64,000 nucleotides of DNA, taken from positions 108,518,221-108,582,220 of the forward strand of contig OX377202.1 in the NCBI GenBank assembly GCA_947396885.1. Reading direction: 5' to 3'. Both the position numbers and the translations under genes were made by a program. Source of the stretch: Heligmosomoides polygyrus polygyrus. Its lineage: Eukaryota > Nematoda > Chromadorea > Rhabditida > Heligmosomidae. Shown piece after piece: positions 55,377 to 64,000 of the stretch (positions are counted from its first letter, which is position 1; each line of letters starts with the position of its first letter). The notes beneath the pieces are model-generated. The model made no database searches. It was not told the DNA's origin and saw nothing but the letters and a program-made list of their open reading frames with translations.

Positions 55377-55545
55377 CGAATGACCCATTCGAATAGGTAT
55401 TCGAATTCAAATGTTCAAAAAATCTCGTTTTTCGATTGTATTCGAATTTGAATGTTCAAAAAATCGCGCTTTTCGAATACATTCGCAGTTCGAATGCTCG
55501 AAAATTGCGAGTATTCGAAACCATTCGAGTATTCAAAAATTTTGC
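55377..55545. repeat. ATTCGAA minisatellite
   Basis: TTCGAAT, GTTCAAAAAAT and CATTCG elements recur every 20-50 bp. Confidence 0.7.
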
Positions 55546-55854
55546 GAGAGTATAACTATACTGCGTACTAATGTTTCAATCAGAACGATATAAAACTTAA
55601 GAAAAGGGCGAAATTCAAGGGAATAAAGAAAGGTTATAAAATTTTCAGTTGTTAATAAGTAAAACAATAATCATACTCTATAATAACGCGCCAAGCGATT
55701 AGTCATCCTATCGATCGGCGGCGCCGCAGAAATTAGCGGGGGAAAATTGGAGTGGAAAATCGGGAAAAAAATGGGGGGAAATTACGGCACGAAAATAACA
55801 AAAAACATCCGGACGTCTTCTCTCTGCCTGGGAACTTTGGTTCTGGAGTAGTCG

Positions 55855-56210
55855 AGGATGCTGAACACGAATCTGAAGTTTGCTTTTGAAGTAGCAATCG
55901 CCATCAATCGATATTGATCAAATTACGATGCGGGAAAAAAGCGGAAAATACCCAGAATTCTTCTACCTGCCTGAAAACTTCAGCCCTTGGGTAATCGCGG
56001 TCGCTGAACACGAATTTGAAGACCGTTTGTGAAGTATCGATCGCCATCAATCGATATTGATCAAATTATCGATTTTTTGTGGATGTCGTTCAGGCGGTCC
56101 GAAACTTTACCCCTGGGGGTAGTCGAGGTCGCTGAACGCGAATCTGAAGTTCGTTTTTGAAGCGTCGACGGCCATCAATCGATACTGATCAAACTACGTG
56201 GCGCGAAAAT
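55855..56210 (+). repeat. Three-unit tandem repeat with ATCGATATTGATC
   Basis: Each unit of 130-145 bp has a TAGTCGAGGTCGCTGAACRC core, AATCTGAAGTT, GCCATCAATCGATATTGATC and, in two units, AGCGGAAAATACCCAG. Units start near 55850, 55985 and 56110. Confidence 0.8.
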
Positions 56211-56239
56211 AGCGCAAAATACCCAGCCGTCTTTTACGT

Positions 56240-56380
56240 GCCAGCGGATTCGGAGGACGTGCGGAATACGTCGCATGACGTGCCTGGGACTCAGATAGAC
56301 GTGCCGAAGACGTCGTCCAAAGTGCCTGTGGACTCAGAAGGCGTGCTGAAGACGTCGTCCTCTAAGGGTGGATCGTCGAG
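56240..56380 (+). repeat. GACGTGCC short repeat
   Basis: GACGTGCC/GACGTCGTCC and GTGCCTG(T/G)GACTCAGA recur twice or more, keeping an 80-codon frame open. Not taken as a gene. Confidence 0.5.
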
Positions 56381-56884
56381 GGGGGACCAGTACCAGTAAT
56401 GGGAGACCGTTTCACTAGGGAGGACCAGTAGTGAGGAACCAATATATCGCGCTATCATATGTACTATACACTGTACGTACTGCGAGCTTTTTGTACTCCT
56501 GGGTAGGAAAGAAAGCTGCACAAATAGAGCAGCTAGCTTGACGTGATTGTCCCTAGCTTAGTGATACTGCAACATCGCGCAAAGCGCGCAAGTGCGAGGC
56601 ACGCCGATGACGGAGCACTTGTACATAACATAAATGATATAGAAGGCTTTGTTTCGTCACTGTCTTCAGACGAACCTCTGCGTTAGGCTCCTTCCGTAGT
56701 TCTTCCGTGAAGAAGAGGTGCATATTTAAAGATATCCTTAAAATCTCTCCATTTGTGAAGAAGAATATGAAAACAAAAATGGAAGGAAGATCAGATGAGG
56801 AAAAAATGACAGGGAATGAATGTTAAAAGATAAGAAACTAGTTACAATTTGAGAAAATTGATTGCAAAAGTGAAGATAAACGAG

Positions 56885-58140
56885 GTTGGAAAAAAGTCTT
56901 TTCATTTTTTTTCAAAGATCTATTACGTCACAACTACAAAGTCAAATCAATTGAGATAAACTCTATTTTGTTCTACTACACTTCTCCAAAGACTGGCTAA
57001 TTTTCTAATTCCTCTTGCGTAAAAGACTGCAGTTCTGGAGTCGAACCATTGCTGAATCCAATTTTGAGGTCTTCCTCCGTTTCAAAATATTTTTCTCCAA
57101 TTTCTTGCTTGAGAGCACGGAAGAGATGGTAGTCGGTAGGGGAGAGGTCAGGGCTATACGGTGAATGTGGCAATACCTCCCAGCCCAGCTCCTTTATCGT
57201 TTCCTTTGTGAGTCTTGCGACATGTGATCCTGCATTGTCATGCAGATCATCACCTTCGACTTCTCAGGCCGCTTTTTTTGGACAGCTGGGGCGACTTTGT
57301 GGAGATGGCCACAGTATGTGGCAACAGTAAGTGTCTCTCCACTTCTGAGAGCTTGCCGATAAATCACTCCTCTGATATCCACCAAACACTCAAGAGAATC
57401 TTCCCTTCGTGAGCATTGAGCTTGAGATCAGGCTTAGGGTTCTCTCCTTTCTGTATGCATTGTCTTTTTCTTCGGAAGATGGCATACAGAGCCTAGGACT
57501 CATCGCCTGTCACCAACCGCGGCAGAAACGATTCTCCTTCTTATCTGGACAGAAGGGAAGCAGCGATGGAGAGCCGTGGACCTTTCTGAGTGTCTGACAG
57601 GGCATGTGGAACCCGAGCTCCAAATTTCCATGCAAAGTCAAGATTCTTCAGATGCATTCCCACTATCTTATGAGACACCTGGAGCTTCTCTACCAGTTGA
57701 CGTGTCGTCTGCCTACTATCGGTACGAAGAAGATGGAGTAGTTCAGTGTTGTCCAATTCAGTTGGCCTCCCTGACCTTGCTTTGTCCTCGAGTGAATAAT
57801 CTCCCTTTAAAGACTTTCCGAACCACTCATAACAGGCGCGATGAGTAGTAGATCACAAGCCATATATATCGTTAATTTGGTCTGCTGCCTGACGTGCTGT
57901 AGATCCTTTAATGAATTCATGAAGAATGCCGTGCCAAAAATGGCCATGAGTAGATCTGACATTGATTCCAGAAGATTGGATGGATAACGAAGTACAAGAA
58001 CGGTCTTGACCTGTGTCCGCGTACGAACGGTAGACAAGTGCGATAGGATTTCGAAATCAGCAATCAATACTGGCTAGTATGTCTACAAGGAGAACGGTAA
58101 AAAAACTTCTTTTCGAAGTGTGAAGAGACTTTTTTCCAAC
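56885..58140 (-). mobile_element. Mariner element (M6)
   Basis: GTTGGAAAAAAGTCTTTTCA at the left faces the complement at 58120-58140. The transposase fills it on the minus strand. The TA target is not clear at the left. Confidence 0.85.
57010..58000 (-). pseudogene. Mariner transposase pseudogene (DD34D)
   Basis: The N-terminal part has TRQLVEKLQVSHKIVGMHLK and RVPHALSDTQK. The first catalytic region GDES is followed by a stop. The second Asp is in HDNAGSHVARLT and the third in SPDLSPTDYHLFRAL, 34 residues on. The end is SFTQEELEN. Several shifts occur between blocks. The domain order is complete, so this is a decayed full-length copy. Confidence 0.85.
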
Positions 58141-58325
58141 ATAATAGAAAGCAAGTGAGCTAAATAAGTCAAGTGACTTTTTTTCAACATTTTCCTTCAA
58201 TTATTAGTGGGTTGAGAGCAACAAATTTGCCGAAAATTGAAGAAAATCCGTAAAAATTCCGTTAAGTCAGTATTCAAGATTTTCACAAAAATTCGTTAGA
58301 ATGCAATCATTAAATCGTTCGATCA

Positions 58326-58445
58326 AACGGCGCCGTTGGTGTAAAGGCGTAGAGCATTCCCGCCCGTTCAGAGGGAGGTGCGGGTTCGAGTCCCGCCTGG
58401 CGCTAGAAGTTTTGATCGCAACAAAACATCGTTGTGACAGCTTGC
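58326..58445 (+). mobile_element. tRNA-like element, copy 2
   Basis: GGCGCCGTTGGTGTAAAGGC, GCATTCCCGCCCG and GCGGGTTCGAGTCCCGC. The acceptor arm pairs with two G-T wobbles, and the T-arm is perfect. The anticodon arm would need an 11-base loop, so it is unlikely to be a working tRNA gene. Flanks are shared with 49300-49430. Confidence 0.65.
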
Positions 58446-58546
58446 AACCTCGACACCAGTCACTTGAGACCTAAAGAAACGGATTCGAATCATTAAATCG
58501 TTAACCGTTAAATGGGCACCCCGTCGCAAAGAAGGAGATTTACTAT

Positions 58547-58732
58547 ACCATTTTCAGTTAAAATTCAATGTTTTTCAATTTAAATTCAACCTTGTTCAAA
58601 TCAAATTCAACGTTTTTCAAATCAATTTCAACGTTGTTATACAAGGAAGATTACAGATGAACGGTGAAATTGATTTGAAAAGCGTTGAATTTGATTTGAA
58701 AAACGTTGAATTTCAACTCAAAATGGTATAAA
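58547..58732. mobile_element. AT-rich hairpin element
   Basis: TACCATTTTCAGTTAAAATT at left and its complement at right, with repeated TTCAACGTTTTTCAAATC blocks inside. Probably a MITE. Confidence 0.7.
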
Positions 58733-58944
58733 ATTGCAACAAAAACTACCTGTAATAACTAAAAGCTACTTGAAATCCAGTCTTATGTTCATCTCATCGA
58801 TAATATAGAACTTCTTCCAAATCCTAGTGAGGAAGAGACTTCTCAGAAATGGATGAAATGTTCTGATTAACTGGCTGAGATCCTACGTGAGAAATTTTGC
58901 AAAAATAGCGAAAAATAGGTGAGAAATGCTGCCCAGCTAGGAGA

Positions 58945-59217
58945 GGAACACGTGGTGAAACCCCAATAAAACGGCCAGTCGACAGGGTGGCGCACGGCGC
59001 GGTGGGTCTTTTATCGATTATGACGTCATCGCTGATCTACGATTCCGATGCCTTTGAGGGTGGTCATGGTGGACTGACCTGACCATTGAATAGTGGCAGT
59101 TGTTATAGTGGATTACTGTGAGGGCGTAGAATAGTCTGTTCGCGTCGCGACCGCATCGCGCGACTGTTTGGGAGAATCGCTAGGGTTTTTAGACGATTTT
59201 GACTGGGTCAATCATCC
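58945..59217. repeat. Dispersed repeat R2, copy 2
   Basis: It matches 45540-45825. It holds ATTATGACGTCATCG, a full CRE/ATF-type palindrome, and GCGTCGCGACCGC. Confidence 0.7.
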
Positions 59218-59360
59218 AGCATTCGGACGACGTACCTGATGGTTGTTCTTCAAACTGAAGCTCTTAACTAGATTTATTAAATTATTTTTATTTTTGTTTT
59301 ATTTTTTGTAATAATTATCGTTAGTGGAATGCGCCACGCATTCGAAATATGTACACGCTA

Positions 59361-59975
59361 GTTAAAAAGGACAGTTACTCGATTCCCTTTGGAATGCGTC
59401 ATGCATTCTACTTCTACGAGATGTCGTGGAGGCAATTTGAATGCGCATTTGGTCATACAATGACTTGCGGTGGCCAGCCGATGAACAAGTCAGCGCTTTA
59501 TTCTTCCCGGACAAGTCCGGTATATCGCGACTTTCTCGCGATCATAGGACGATCTCGTGGGATACTGTGAGGAATTTCGCTTAGAGATTTATCAGATTGT
59601 GCAGCTAGGCAAACAAAAAACTCCCTATAAAAGAGTCATATGGGAAAATTCACATGGCGCTCTCCTCATGTCTCATTTTTCTATTTCTCGTTCTTTTTGT
59701 AAGATGTTTTTGGACGCTCTCACATGTACAGTTTTTGTATAATAATGTTTTGGTTTAATTACCCAAGTTTGAGGTTAACGGTGTCGAACAACTGGTGTAT
59801 GTGTGCCCCGAAGGGCATATTCTGAACCACCGACACTCTAGCACTCTAATTTACGGTTCCGTTTCCACCGACTCCGGAGGAATGGAAGGCTTTGTTGGCT
59901 TGGGCGGGAAATCCGAACCGGAATCCAGGCATGGCGTGCACACGACAGCCGTCGTCTACTCCGACTGCGCTACAT
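59361..59975 (-). mobile_element. SINE family 1 in the left palindrome arm, interrupted
   Basis: It runs from ACTCGATTCCCTTTGGAATG through GCGGTGGCCAGCCGATGAAC to CCCGGACAAGTCCGGTA. After an insert it resumes ACCGACTCCGGAGGAATGG to CTCCGACTGCGCTACATG. Confidence 0.85.
59523..59865. other. Insert in the SINE, unidentified
   Basis: About 340 bp lacking from every other SINE copy here and from the right arm. It starts with the small palindrome TATCGCGACTTTCTCGCGAT. No terminal inverted repeat or frame is evident. Confidence 0.55.
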
Positions 59976-61551
59976 GTGAATATATGTACACCATTTTCAC
60001 GTCAAATTGTACACTCTTCTAAACGAACTTGATGTTTCTGAAATCCAAGTGAGCGTCTCCCCTACCAAAACGAGCTTCTTACAGATTGAAATTTTATTAA
60101 CATCTTTTTTTTTTCGAAAAAATTAATTAAACTTTTTTTTACAGCAATCATTTAGCGCATCAAAAGAATAGATCGCACCATGCACTCGATTAGCATTTTG
60201 CGATTCCTATTTGACATGCCACATGCTTCATGGGGTAATAAGAAAAGTAAGGTAGTGTAAGGTTGTCTTCCCTCTTCGTGACTGTTAACCGCTCCAGAAG
60301 GTTAGATTTGAAAAAATCGATAAAATCGATCGATAATGGACAGATGGTTAACATCTCTTGTATGTTGTGATGTCCGTCCAACGAATTTATACAATTAGAC
60401 ACTTCTTACGTCAAATTGAACACTTTTTTAAACAAAAAACCTAATGGTTCTGGAATCAAAGTGAACGTCTTCCAAATCAAAACGAGCTTCTAACAGGTTT
60501 AACAACAGATTCTCCGAAACGGTTAAAATAAATTTTGTTCATGGAGAATGTGGAATAACTTTTTTTGAAATTTTTTGTTAGAATACAGCAACCCGAATGA
60601 GTGTAATATTTTTGCTTTTATCTTTTAATGTATTAAAAAGGAGGTTGCGCCATGCACTCGATTAGCATGTCGCGATTTTTATTTAATATGCTATGGTTCA
60701 TGTGAGCAGAATTTACACTGCCAATCAAATAAACATCGCAAGCAAAGAGCTAGTCGAGTGCATGGTGCAACCTCTTTTTTTATACGTTAAAAGATAAAAG
60801 CAAAAACATTAGACTCATTCGGGCAGCTGAACCATGGCAAAAAAATTTCAAAAAAGTTATTCCATATTCTCCGCGAACAAAATTAGTTTTAACCATCTCA
60901 GAGGATCTGTTGTTTAGCTTGTTAGAAACTCGTTTTAATTTGAAAGACGTTCACTTTGATTTCAGAATCATCAAGTTTTTTGTTTAAAAAACTGCTCAAT
61001 TTGAAATAAGAAGTGTCCAATTGTATAACATCCGATGTACGGACAAGGGATTTTAAGCACCTGTCCATTATCGATCGATTTTATCGATTTTTATTCAAAT
61101 CTAACTTTTGGAGTGGTTAACAGTTACGAAGAGGGACGACAACCTTATGCTCGATCATGACAAAGATCACTACACCACACTATCGTACTTTTCTTTTATG
61201 TTACCCCATGAAGCATATGGCATGTCAAATAGGAATCGCAACATGCTAATCGAGTGCATCGTGCGATCTCTTATTTTGAAGCGCTAAATCATTGCTGCAA
61301 AAAATTTATTTTTTTCAATTTTTAAAATAAAATTATTACATTCCTTCGGGCAGGTGAACTTTTAAAAAATTCAAAGAAAGTTTGCCCAAATGTTACTTGA
61401 CCAAGAAATTATACTAACCATTTTGGAGACCCTGTACTTCAGGCTTTCTGTTAGAAGCTCGTTTCGGTTGGGGAGACGTTCACTTGGATTTCAAAAGTAT
61501 CAAGTTTGTTTAGAGGAGTGTCCAATTCGACGTGAAAATGGTGTACATATA

Positions 61552-61838
61552 TTTACGTGTAGCGCAGTCGGATGAGGTGCCGACTGCCTTGTGCACTTGA
61601 TGCCTGGTTCCTTGCTAGGATTTCCCGCCCAGGCCAACCAAGCCATACAGCCCTCCGGGGTCGCTGAATTTGGTACCGGACTTGTCCGGGAAGGATAAAG
61701 TGCCGCCCTGTCCATCGGCTGGCCACTTCAAGTCATTGTATGGTCAGATACACAAATCGCTTCTACGACATCCCATAGAAGTAGAGTACATGGCGCATCC
61801 TAAAAGGGACTAAGTAACGCCGTTCTTTATCGTTTATA
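61552..61838 (+). mobile_element. SINE family 1 in the right palindrome arm
   Basis: GTGTAGCGCAGTCGGATGAG, the GCCTGGTTCCTTGCTAGG region, GGCCAACCAAGCCATAC, ending GAGTACATGGCGCATCCTAA and TAACGCCGTTCTTTATCG. Uninterrupted. Confidence 0.85.
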
Positions 61839-61924
61839 TTTGCGTGATTTCCATTTTGAAAGGTCAATTCTGAGCAACCCTCACCTCAAGCCCTTCCTAT
61901 GGCTGTTTGAGCGGACCGATTAAC

Positions 61925-62475
61925 TCTCTTATATTAAGTACGGTACACAGTAAGAAGATCAGAGATGCTGTCGCGCGGGTCAAGTTGCCGAAAATTAGGT
62001 GGGCCGGCCACGTAATGCGACACCCGCTGGACGAGAGCCGTTACCGACTGGATTCCGCGGGATGTCAAGAGAACACCAGGAGCCCACCAACGCGTTGGTC
62101 GGACTTCTTCGTGAAAGCCTTCAACGACCCCAGTTTGTGTTAACAAAGATAGAATCTTCTCTAGCTTGGAGGTGTCCGACGACGGCTTCTTCAGAGCATG
62201 CTCGTAGTCTTTGCGGTGGACCTAAAATCATCACGTACATTGCGCTTTTTCGGGAACGAGATTCGTCTTCAGAATTCTGTCACAGCCTCTTTGCTCAGCG
62301 ACAGCTAGTTCGGCTGAACAAAGACCAAACCTCCTCCAGCATGGAGAAAAGGCATCCATGATGTCCCTCGGGCGACGAGGATCCAATGGAGCACTCTGGC
62401 ACGCGACTGGGACGAATGGAGACGCTGCTGGCGCCCGCTCGAGCAAGTCGATGATCAACGGGACGACAGGTGATA
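61925..62475 (+). mobile_element. RTE-type LINE 3' fragment
   Basis: KKIRDAVARVKLPKIRWAGH, then RSPPTRWSDFFVKAFND. After a spacer LARDWDEWRRCWRPLEQ and VDDQRDDR precede TGA near 62471. This is the most complete version of the LINE C-terminus in the window, with shifts in the middle. Confidence 0.8.
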
Positions 62476-63123
62476 TTAAGTAGGACATTTGACCATCCGT
62501 GTTTCCATCTGCCCTTAAAAACGGCTTCTATCGTACATAGATATGTCCGGCACAAACAAGCTGAACATTCTATCGCCCAGAACACTGTAGGAGGGCAAGG
62601 ACTAAACCGAAGAGGAGAGGTGAAGTGCGTGGCGCATTCTGAAGCACTTCGTAGAGCAATCTATACAGCTCTGAACCGCCCGCCGCGTATGAAGTCGCTC
62701 GTCTAGGAAGCGTTCGACGAGAACTTCCAAGCGGTACCGCGCCAGGTCCCTCGGCCGATAAATCCAGCCGGTAAACGACGATTTGCCTTAATTTTATGTC
62801 TGCCGCAACATGCTCGTCGGCGACCTTGTACGCACTGATTTCGCGTCAAATTTCGATCCGTCACTCTCTCCTTCGGAAAGCCGCAAGCAAACGCGGCTTC
62901 CCGATTGTCAGGGGTTTCCGCATGATGTTTGGGAGGAGAGGTCGTCAGTCTAACGAAAAGGTGAAGTAAAGTAGTAATAAAGTTCGACATAAGGTTTGGG
63001 CGCGCATTTATTATGGGCCTCGGCGCGAATTTGCGGAATAGAACCGACATTTTTTGAAAACTCAAGTGCTGTTACTTTGCGTTTTGTTTATATTCTGCCA
63101 GCCGGAGAGTTTTATGTACGTTC
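62476..63123. other. No gene assigned
   Basis: A closing motif AAGTGCGTGGCGCATTCTG lies at 62621. The 120-codon minus frame at 62703-63065 has no motif. Confidence 0.4.
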
Positions 63124-63600
63124 CTCGCATTATAGACTGTGGTGAAAGCTCATCCGAAGCGCGCCGCCGTCATCGGTCTGCACCAGGAAGGTCATGAGTC
63201 GAAGAAAATTGATCATCTTCTATATGTTTTCCAAGAAAATTTTGAGACGGACTGTCTTGGCGAACGAACGGTGAGGCTCCGCTTCGAAAAATTCGCTTCT
63301 GGTGATTTTGATTCCGAAGAAAAACCGAGTCACGGACGTAGGTCGTCGCTTGACGACGAGATTTAGAGGAGAGCCGTCGAAGAAAATCCGAAGACGAATA
63401 CACGTCCGTTGGCAGAGGACCTTGGCGTACGGTAACAAGACATTTGACGAGAATCGACAAGGTGAAGAAGATGTCGAAGTGGGTGCCTGACCGATGAGCA
63501 GCGTCTGGAACGTTTCGGCACTTTATCCAACCTGCTGGTTCGCTTTAAAAATGAGCCTTTTGTAAACCGTTTTATAACTGTAGATGAAAATAGGTCCTTT
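63124..63600 (+). pseudogene. Mariner transposase N-terminal remnant
   Basis: It reads FETDCLGERTVRLRFEKFAS and GDFDSEEKPSHGRR, the first DNA-binding half of a mariner transposase. Then TAG, RRAVEENPKTNTRPLAEDLG, MSKWVPDR and further stops follow. The catalytic part is absent; a MITE-rich segment begins at 63746. Confidence 0.75.
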
Positions 63601-63745
63601 ACGATAGAAGGAAGCAGGGATTTGTCCGGGTAGATAAAGATGCTTCTTCACATTCTTTCCAAAACCCGACCTTCACCCTAAAAACTTATGCTCACTTTGT
63701 GGTGGTGTTGTGAAGGTGTAATCCACTGCCGCTTTTTGCAGCCTG

Positions 63746-64000
63746 GAGCCGGATTCATCCACGGCTAACCCGCGAGTATAGGGGTAGAGATACCCACGAT
63801 AAAGCCTGCCTAAGCTCTGGGGCCGGATTCATCAACAATTAAACCCGTGGGTATGCGGGGTATAACGGGTAGAGATAAGATAAGAATCAAGTAGAGATAA
63901 GGTGGGAGTCAGAGACGCAGGCTCCATCGTAGGTATCTCTACCCCCTATACCCGTGGGTTAGTCGTTGATGAATCCGGCCCCTGACTCTTGCCTTGTCTC
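63746..64000. mobile_element. MITE family B interrupted by another family B copy
   Basis: The outer copy starts GAGCCGGATTCATCC at 63746 after CTG and runs to 63819. The inner copy is 63820-63981, with CTG at 63817-63819 and 63982-63984. The outer sequence resumes ACTCTTGCCTTGTCTC at 63985 and leaves the window. Confidence 0.85.

Larger units (their letters stand above)
59361..61838. repeat. Imperfect palindrome of about 2.4 kb
   Basis: The left arm 59361-60710 and right arm 60720-61838 are inverted copies. Matching blocks from the centre outward: GCGCCATGCACTCGATTAGC/GAGTGCATGGTGCAA; AAGATAAAAGC; CTCCGAAACGGTTAAAA-like; AGTGAACGTC; ATCGATCGATAATGGACAG; CATGAAGCAT; CACCATTTTCACGTC; and a SINE head at each end. 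The left arm carries about 340 bp extra inside its SINE. Confidence 0.85.

Noticed and set aside
58326..58445. A functional tRNA gene
   Set aside because: The acceptor and T arms pair, but the anticodon arm needs an 11-base loop, and a sister copy with shared flanks marks it as a mobile tRNA-like element.

Overview
The window looks like nuclear DNA from a nematode, probably in the rhabditid/strongylid range. The species is not determinable by eye. The grounds are: mariner, maT and Tc1-like transposons in several states of decay; tRNA-derived SINEs; fragments of CR1-like, RTE-like and Penelope-like retroelements; spliced introns of 50 and 83 nt; and no bacterial gene layout. Nearly all recognisable sequence is repetitive. 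I find one convincing host protein gene.

That gene lies on the minus strand at 19.82-22.55 kb. It encodes a Hairy/Enhancer-of-split type bHLH repressor in four exons. It has a KP-type basic region, helix-loop-helix, an Orange-like domain and a C-terminal WQPW, a variant of the Groucho-binding WRPW. Its 1.95-kb second intron holds an AT-rich TTTATTGATT-type repeat and a small inverted-repeat element. An AATAAA lies about 195 bp past the stop.

Layout. 0-4 kb: fold-back elements, a SINE with an exact 15-bp target duplication, and a G-run mariner. 4.6-7 kb: a MITE with a CTG duplication, a maT transposon containing a solo LTR, a second MITE and a SINE. 7.26-11.5 kb: a mariner, then a CR1-like LINE interrupted by a G-run mariner that is itself interrupted by a Penelope-like (GIY-YIG) fragment. 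11.6-14 kb: duplicated units carrying MITEs in filled and empty states. 14.5-16.5 kb: a tandem array whose 420-bp unit includes one apparently perfect recent duplication. 17-19 kb: MITEs and unassigned sequence. 19.8-22.6 kb: the bHLH gene. 25-40 kb: a large family of GGTGA/TCACC-rich repeats in both orientations, with a 27-28 kb array of inverted-repeat units. 41-47 kb: SINEs and a tandem array built from RTE LINE 3' ends. 47.6-48.9 kb: a nearly intact maT transposon. 49-51 kb: TTTA-linked repeats and a cluster of three MITEs. 52-58 kb: nested SINE/MITE, a Tc1-like MITE and a mariner. 59.4-61.8 kb: an imperfect palindrome of about 2.4 kb with SINE copies in both arms. 62-64 kb: LINE and mariner remnants and a MITE inserted in its own family.

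The elements date each other by nesting, and several duplicated loci supply natural empty sites that fix target-site duplications. The most unusual items are the palindrome, the GGTGA repeat family, the short hairpin motif shared by many unrelated loci, the PLE-in-mariner-in-LINE nest, and the Hairy-type gene with WQPW.
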